Positions 59,014-64,000 of a stretch of DNA of 64,000 nt are shown in pieces. The notes below the pieces were generated by a model. That model was not told the origin of the DNA and did not search any database. It saw only the letters and a program-made list of their open reading frames with translations. Origin of the DNA: JBMOKT01 sp049323895 (GTDB lineage: Bacteria; Bacillota; Peptococcia; Peptococcales; BICA1-8); contig JBMOKT010000013.1 in NCBI GenBank assembly GCA_049323895.1, forward strand, positions 310,001-374,000. The letters run 5' to 3'. Position numbers and translations under genes: made by a program. The stretch's first letter is position 1, and each line of letters begins with the position of its first letter.

Positions 59014-59907
59014 CTAGTTTTTGAAGTAAGAAATAATTTTACTAAAATAATCCTTTAGACCGGCAGCTTTAATGTTTTCATAATGCTGATTGCAAATTTG
59101 TGAAGCTAAATGATATACTCCTTCTGCCGCTTTCGATGAAGGATAGCTTAGTATAAAGGGCTGTTGTTTTTTCACTGATGCGGATACAACTTTATCCTCA
59201 AGTATATAACCCATTATTTCGGGATTGCAATTTTTCAAAAACCTATTAGCTACAATCTGTAATTTCTTAGCGGAGATTTCTCCTTCTTCATAACTTATAG
59301 CTTTATTAACAATAATTTTGATTTTTCCAATGAATTTATGTTTGTTTAGAGTTTTTATCAATCCATATGCATCAGTTAATGATGTAGGTTCCGGAGTTGT
59401 TACTATAAATATTTCATCTGCAGCTAAGGTAAAATTTAAAACATTTCTGGAAATGCCCGCTCCCGTATCTATTAATAAATAATCGCTTTCGCTGTCTAGG
59501 GCTGAAAGCTTAATTAAAAATCTTTCTAATTGCCATTCTTTTAAATCTGCCAATTCATATATACCTGACCCTCCGGGAATTATCCGAATACCCTTAGGTC
59601 CGTCGATGATAATTTCCTCTAATTCTTTTTCCCCATTTATTACATGATAAAGATTATATTTAGGGGATACACCCAATATGACATCTATATTAGCCATTCC
59701 CAAATCAGCATCCAAAATTAATACCCTTTGCCCAAATTCCGCTAATGCTAATCCAAGGTTTAGTGTAAAGTTAGTTTTGCCTACCCCGCCTTTACCTGAG
59801 GCAATAGTAATAACCTTAGTGGGATACTCTTTTCCCCCTATTTGGTTTTCAGCTTTAAGCTTTAGATTCTTAGTTAAGGTGCGTAAACGGTCTAGTTGTG
59901 TACTCAT
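59014..59907 (-). CDS. flhG: Flagellar number regulator ATPase FlhG (MinD-like)
   Basis: FlhG (297 residues; also YlxH or FleN) is a MinD/ParA-type ATPase that limits flagellar number and placement and stimulates the FlhF GTPase. The deviant Walker A GKGGVGKT is at 38-45, with VLILDADLGMANIDVILG as Walker A'/switch I and LLIDTGAGIS as switch II. A short N-terminal stretch before the P-loop (1-30, QLDRLR) is the FlhF-activating region. It overlaps the flhF stop by ATGA. Confidence 0.95.
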   Translation of the reverse strand: MSTQLDRLRTLTKNLKLKAENQIGGKEYPTKVITIASGKGGVGKTNFTLNLGLALAEFGQRVLILDADLGMANIDVILGVSPKYNLYHVINGEKELEEIIIDGPKGIRIIPGGSGIYELADLKEWQLERFLIKLSALDSESDYLLIDTGAGISRNVLNFTLAADEIFIVTTPEPTSLTDAYGLIKTLNKHKFIGKIKIIVNKAISYEEGEISAKKLQIVANRFLKNCNPEIMGYILEDKVVSASVKKQQPFILSYPSSKAAEGVYHLASQICNQHYENIKAAGLKDYFSKIISYFKN

Positions 59908-61142
59908 CTGACACCACCCCTTAGAATAAGTCCCACAATTTTTTCAGTCTGAGCTATCTCGATATCATCGGGGACACTCTGCCCAGTGGTAAAATATGAA
60001 AGGTATTTTCTACTCTTATGAATTATACTTAAAATTGGTCCATATGTTGTTGTTTCATCCAATTTGGTAAAGATTATTCGATTAAAATTAATTTTTTCGT
60101 ATGTTTCTATTATTTCTAACATATCCTTATACTTAGTTGTGGCACTCAGCACCAGAAATATCTCATCAGGTTCAGCTGCATCTAAAAAACCCTTTAATTC
60201 ACCTAAATGCAAAGCATTCTTATGGCTTCGTCCGGCTGTGTCAATGAAAACAAGATCTTTATCAGAATGTTGAATTATACTATTTTTCATATTTTGAGGC
60301 GTAAAAACAACTTCTACAGGTATACCGATAATATCACCTACAGTTTTTAATTGCTCAACGGCTGCTATTCTATATGTATCAGAAGTAATGAGTGCAATAT
60401 TTTTTTGGTTGTTTATTGTAAAATTTGCTGCCAGTTTAGCAATTGTTGTAGTTTTTCCTACACCGGTAGGACCTACTAAAGCAAATACCTGCTGCTTTTT
60501 CTTTTTAGGCAAATTTATGGGTTTAGGCTTTTTTAAAATCCGGCATGCTATTTCAGTAAAGGATTTTTGAATGTAATCCATATCCTCATACTTACTGGAA
60601 GGGATATTATCCAGACACCTTTTTACCAGCCTCTTGGCAAGTTTTTCTTCAACTTCATTTTTTACTAAAGAATGGTAAAACTGTTCGCCTATTCTGTTCA
60701 AACCAAAATTAAGACTTGCATTTTCAATTTGCAATATCATATCCTGCATTAATTTTTTCATTTCTTGCAGGTCATCGCTGCCATTTTGTGAGTCAATTAA
60801 ACTATCTGTTTCTTCATCGGCAAGATCTTCATTCATAAAATCTTCATTAACTACGGCTTCATTGTTATTAGGTTGACTTCCAATTAAATCTAATTTTTGT
60901 TCAGTAATTTGAGGCCATACAATCTGGGTTTGAGCTGGTACCTCTTTGGGTTCAGGTTTTAAACTGGGGAAATCATTGTCAACAGCAGCGGTTACCTCCA
61001 CAAACTCTTTGGAAAACAGACCTAGAAACCCACCTTCCTTAAATCTTCTAGTATGTAAAATAACTGCGTCCTTCCCCATTTCAATCTTCACCTGGAGCAT
61101 AGCTTCTTGAATATTATTAGCAACAAACCTTTTAACGCGCAT
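59904..61142 (-). CDS. flhF: Flagellar biosynthesis GTPase FlhF
   Basis: FlhF (412 residues) is an SRP-type GTPase that marks flagellar assembly sites. A basic N-terminal domain (MRVKRFVANNIQEAMLQVKIEMGKDAVILHTRRF), an acidic linker (about 85-150) and the NG domain with GPTGVGKTTTIAKLAAN, DTAGRSHKN and TKLDET motifs are visible. It overlaps flhA by 11 bases. Confidence 0.97.
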   Translation of the reverse strand: MRVKRFVANNIQEAMLQVKIEMGKDAVILHTRRFKEGGFLGLFSKEFVEVTAAVDNDFPSLKPEPKEVPAQTQIVWPQITEQKLDLIGSQPNNNEAVVNEDFMNEDLADEETDSLIDSQNGSDDLQEMKKLMQDMILQIENASLNFGLNRIGEQFYHSLVKNEVEEKLAKRLVKRCLDNIPSSKYEDMDYIQKSFTEIACRILKKPKPINLPKKKKQQVFALVGPTGVGKTTTIAKLAANFTINNQKNIALITSDTYRIAAVEQLKTVGDIIGIPVEVVFTPQNMKNSIIQHSDKDLVFIDTAGRSHKNALHLGELKGFLDAAEPDEIFLVLSATTKYKDMLEIIETYEKINFNRIIFTKLDETTTYGPILSIIHKSRKYLSYFTTGQSVPDDIEIAQTEKIVGLILRGGVR

Positions 61143-63210
61143 CTATATTCACCGCCCCCACTGCCTCAATTTCAACATTTGTAGGTATTTCGTTGTAAGA
61201 TAAAACAGGAATTCCAGGATAATTCCTTTCTATAAGCCTTCTAAAGTAGATTCTAACAACTGGCGGGCAAAGAACAACAGTTTGATAACCCATTAAGGAA
61301 GAGTGCTCATATGCTTTTGCCAATGATTTTAAAATTTGCTGACCTTTTAGGGGGTCTATAGCTAGATAATTACCCTGTTCAGTTTCTTTGACACTGCTGC
61401 GAATTACCTGTTCCACCTCTGGACTTATTGTAATAACGGTAATTTTACCATCGCCCGTTGCATAAAGATTGGTTATTTGTCTGCCTAATGCCTGACGCAC
61501 GTATTCGGTTAAAATGTCAATATCTTTAGTTACAGATGCATAGTCACCTAATGCTTCCAAAATGGAAACCATGTCCCTTATTGGTATTTTTTCCGCCAGC
61601 AAGTTGGCTATTACCTTATGCACTTCACTTAAGGACATCAATTGGGGTACTAATCCATCCACAACTGCCGGAGAATCCTTTTTTACATGGTCAATTAGTA
61701 CTTGCAAATCCTGCCTGGTTAGAATTTCTGCCCCATGGTTTTTAATAAATTCAGTTAAATGGGTTGCTAAAACAGACGGAGGGTCAACAACTGTATATCC
61801 TAAAATTTCCGCTTCGTCCTTATCACCTTCAGATATCCAGGTCGCAGGAAGCCCAAAGGCGGGTTCCTTAGTTTCGATACCAGGTAAAGAAGGAGCATCC
61901 CCTGGATTCATAGCCAAGAAGTGGTCTAATAATAGGTCCCCCTGGGCTAGAGGCACACCTTTAAGTTTCATTATATATTTATTGGGCTCTAGCTGCATGT
62001 TATCCCTTATTCTAACCGGTGGGACAACCAGGCCCATTTCCAATGCAATTTGCCTGCGTATTAAAACCACCCTGTCCAGCAGATCACCCCCTTGGCTATT
62101 ATCTACTAAGGGAATTAATCCATAACCTAATTCCAATTCCAAGGTATCAACATTTAGAAGGGAAAAAACACTCTCTGGTCTCTTTATTTCCTCAACTTCT
62201 TTAAATTCCTCCTCCTGAGCTTGTTTTTCTGCCGATTCCTTTATAGAATTATGCATTAAATAAGCAAGAATACCACAACCTAATCCTATTGCTAAAAAAG
62301 GAACTGTTGGAAGACTAGGTACTAACCCCAGGGCCACTAGCACAACTGCAGTAATTGCCAATACTTTTGGATGGGCGAAAATTTGTTTTGTTAAATCCTG
62401 ACCTAAATTTGAATCAGAAGCTGCTCTGGTGACAGTGATGCCTGTAGCGGTAGATAATAGGAGCGCCGGAATCTGCGAAACCAGTCCGTCCCCTACTGTT
62501 AGCAAAGTGAAAGTTGTAGCTACCTCACTGATTGAACCCATATTAAGCTGAAAAGTTCCTATAATAATACCGCCGGTAATATTAATAAAGATAATTACAA
62601 TACCAGCAATAGCATCCCCTTTTATAAATTTGCTGGCTCCATCCATCGCACCGTAAAAATCAGCCTCCCGCTGGATATTTAATCTTCTTTTCCTTGCGTC
62701 CTGTTCGCTGATCAACCCTGCATTTAAATCAGCATCTATGGCCATTTGCTTGCCCGGCATGGCATCTAAGGTGAAACGGGCAGCAACTTCAGCAACCCTT
62801 TCGGAACCTTTAGTTATGACTATAAATTGGATGACTACTAATATAAGGAAAACTATGAGTCCAACTACGGGATTTCCTCCAACTACGAAATTGCCAAACT
62901 GTTCAATAACCTCACCCGCATAACCATGTAAAAGAATCAAGCGGGTTGATGATACATTAAGAGCAAGGCGGAAAAGTGTCATTATTAATAGCAGTGATGG
63001 GAAAACCGAAAACTGGAGAGGTTCAAGATTATACATCGAAACAAGAATTATTATTAAGGAAATGGTGATGTTCAATACTATAAGCAGACTTAATATCCAA
63101 TCAGCCATTGGAATAATCATCATGACAATAATTGCAATGATACCAAAGGCGATAAGTAAGTCACTATGTTTAAAAATTCTGTTTACAACTGAAGTATCAG
63201 ATGCTGCCAT
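61132..63210 (-). CDS. flhA: Flagellar export gate protein FlhA
   Basis: FlhA (692 residues) is the largest component of the flagellar type III export gate. About eight membrane helices fill residues 20-310, with the FHIPEP signature region (RFTLDAMPGKQMAIDADLNAG near residue 145) between them, and a large cytoplasmic domain occupies the rest and receives chaperone-substrate complexes. It lies nine bases after flhB, separate but surely co-transcribed. Confidence 0.98.
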   Translation of the reverse strand: MAASDTSVVNRIFKHSDLLIAFGIIAIIVMMIIPMADWILSLLIVLNITISLIIILVSMYNLEPLQFSVFPSLLLIMTLFRLALNVSSTRLILLHGYAGEVIEQFGNFVVGGNPVVGLIVFLILVVIQFIVITKGSERVAEVAARFTLDAMPGKQMAIDADLNAGLISEQDARKRRLNIQREADFYGAMDGASKFIKGDAIAGIVIIFINITGGIIIGTFQLNMGSISEVATTFTLLTVGDGLVSQIPALLLSTATGITVTRAASDSNLGQDLTKQIFAHPKVLAITAVVLVALGLVPSLPTVPFLAIGLGCGILAYLMHNSIKESAEKQAQEEEFKEVEEIKRPESVFSLLNVDTLELELGYGLIPLVDNSQGGDLLDRVVLIRRQIALEMGLVVPPVRIRDNMQLEPNKYIMKLKGVPLAQGDLLLDHFLAMNPGDAPSLPGIETKEPAFGLPATWISEGDKDEAEILGYTVVDPPSVLATHLTEFIKNHGAEILTRQDLQVLIDHVKKDSPAVVDGLVPQLMSLSEVHKVIANLLAEKIPIRDMVSILEALGDYASVTKDIDILTEYVRQALGRQITNLYATGDGKITVITISPEVEQVIRSSVKETEQGNYLAIDPLKGQQILKSLAKAYEHSSLMGYQTVVLCPPVVRIYFRRLIERNYPGIPVLSYNEIPTNVEIEAVGAVNIDAR

Positions 63211-63219
63211 TTTATCCTC

Positions 63220-64000
63220 CTATTTCTTCTGCTTTAATCTATAGACGAAAGCTAATACCTCTGCCACTGCCTGGTATAAATTTTCGGGGATTTCTTGGTT
63301 AATATCAGCATTTCTATAAAGTAACTGGGCTAGGGGTTTGTTTTCTACCGTAACAACACCTGATTTGTGAGCAATTTCTTTAATTCTAAGAGCCACTAAA
63401 TCCTGACCTTTTGCAGTAACCATGGGCGAATTCATTGTTTTAGCATCGTATTTCAGTGCTACCGCGTAATGGGTGGGATTGGTAATTATCACATCCGCTT
63501 TGGGTACTTCCTGCATCATTCTAGACATGGCCAATTGTCGTTGTTTTTCTTTAATTTTACCCTTGACTTGCGGGTCACCCTCTATATTCTTATACTCGTC
63601 CTTTATCTCCTGCTTAGACATTTTTAACTCATTTTCATATTGGTACTTCTGAAATAGATAATCTATCGCGGCAAGTGCAGCTAAAAGCAATGTGGTTTTC
63701 CACAGGATTGTAAAAAGAATTGTTCCAATAAAATTCAAAATATTACCCAATTCCATATCCATTAAATAAGGAAAGGTATTGATTTTATCTTTCAAACTAG
63801 AAAAGGCAATATAACTTATAAGTCCTATTTTTCCAACAGATTTAAATAATTCAACTAATGCTTTTTTCGAAAAAATTCTCTTAAAGCCTTCAATGGGATT
63901 TACCCTTGAAAATTTCAACTGAAGTGTCTCTGTGGTAAACATAAATCCCACCTGTATTAAATTTGAAATTACTCCTGAAATAAACACCACTAACAACATG
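63220..64000 (-). CDS. flhB: Flagellar export protein FlhB (5' part outside window)
   Basis: The C-terminal roughly 260 residues of FlhB, which switches export from rod/hook to filament substrates by self-cleavage. The autocleavage motif NPTH is intact in VIITNPTHYAVALKYD, with the cleavage N/P in the usual place. Upstream lie membrane helices and SRVNPIEGFKRIFSKKALVELFKS. The true start is outside the window to the right; the ATG near 63999 is internal. The last helix end QKK is typical. Confidence 0.96.
   Translation of the reverse strand, partial: MLLVVFISGVISNLIQVGFMFTTETLQLKFSRVNPIEGFKRIFSKKALVELFKSVGKIGLISYIAFSSLKDKINTFPYLMDMELGNILNFIGTILFTILWKTTLLLAALAAIDYLFQKYQYENELKMSKQEIKDEYKNIEGDPQVKGKIKEKQRQLAMSRMMQEVPKADVIITNPTHYAVALKYDAKTMNSPMVTAKGQDLVALRIKEIAHKSGVVTVENKPLAQLLYRNADINQEIPENLYQAVAEVLAFVYRLKQKK

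Noticed and set aside
1..64000. tRNA or rRNA genes, CRISPR arrays, insertion sequences, prophage genes, sigma-D promoters
   Set aside because: I looked for cloverleaf segments, regular repeats, transposase motifs and TAAA-N15-GCCGATAT on both strands and saw none that I could support.

Overview
The window is a 64 kb, AT-rich, gene-dense piece of chromosome from a flagellated, endospore-forming low-GC Gram-positive bacterium, most likely class Clostridia (Peptococcaceae or Desulfotomaculum-like; this placement is inference from gene content and order). The evidence is PolC-type polymerase, RNase J, dipicolinate synthase DpaAB, a DacF-like peptidase, YlxY, YmxH, TepA and YlzJ homologues, FlhF/FlhG, CheC/CheD, NrnA, NusA with YlxR and YlxQ, and a lysine riboswitch. 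Every gene I accept lies on the minus strand, so the operons read from position 64000 towards position 1. The order follows the Bacillus subtilis block flhB-flhA-flhF-flhG-cheB-cheC-cheD-sigD-swrB-rpsB-tsf-pyrH-frr-uppS-cdsA-dxr-rseP-proS-polC-rimP-nusA-ylxR-ylxQ-infB-rbfA-truB-ribF-rpsO-pnp-ylxY-mlpA-ymxH-dpaAB-asd-dapG-dapA-rnj-tepA-ylzJ-ftsK-rodZ-pgsA-cinA-recA very closely.

Region by region, in transcription order. 64000-52893 is the tail of a fla/che operon: export gate FlhB/FlhA, assembly GTPase FlhF and ATPase FlhG, a PilZ protein, CheB, CheC, CheD, sigma-D, a FapA-like protein, a Q/N-rich small protein and a SwrB/YlxL-like membrane protein. cheA and cheW are missing from their usual place between cheB and cheC. 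52842-51163 holds rpsB and tsf, each followed by its own terminator. 51099-36737 holds pyrH, frr and a small unknown gene, then uppS, cdsA, an AI-2E-type permease, dxr, rseP, ispG, proS, a glycosyltransferase, an MgtC-like protein and polC. 36551-28997 is the rimP-nusA-rnpM-ylxQ-infB-rbfA-nrnA-truB-ribF translation and RNA operon. 28917-28467 is an unknown two-gene insert behind a 13-bp inverted repeat. 28449-25806 is rpsO-pnp. 25733-21296 holds sporulation-linked wall and unknown genes.

21266-15284 is the aspartate/DAP/dipicolinate cluster. A lysine riboswitch with terminator precedes dapB. A sigma-K-like promoter lies between dapB and dpaA-dpaB-asd-dapG-dapA. DapB and DpaAB compete for the same DapA product, so the layout suggests one promoter for growth and another for the mother cell. 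15161-12309 holds RNase J, apparently with an AUU start codon, and tepA-ylzJ behind a sigma-G-like promoter. 12184-1281 holds ftsK/spoIIIE, a RodZ-like gene, rimO, pgsA, pgpA, a membrane gene translationally coupled to a short FtsH-like protease, cinA, a membrane metallophosphoesterase and thpR. recA, with a consensus promoter and a LexA box, and the start of recX close the window.

The most unusual item is polC: the protein is about 1226 residues and appears to lack the whole 3'-5' exonuclease domain normally inserted in the PHP domain, while the PHP and polymerase motifs are intact. Other points worth attention are the two-gene insert, the missing cheA/cheW, the AUU start of RNase J, a 36-bp GC-rich palindrome near 49.5 kb, and two sigma-G-like promoters with matching geometry upstream of dacF and tepA.
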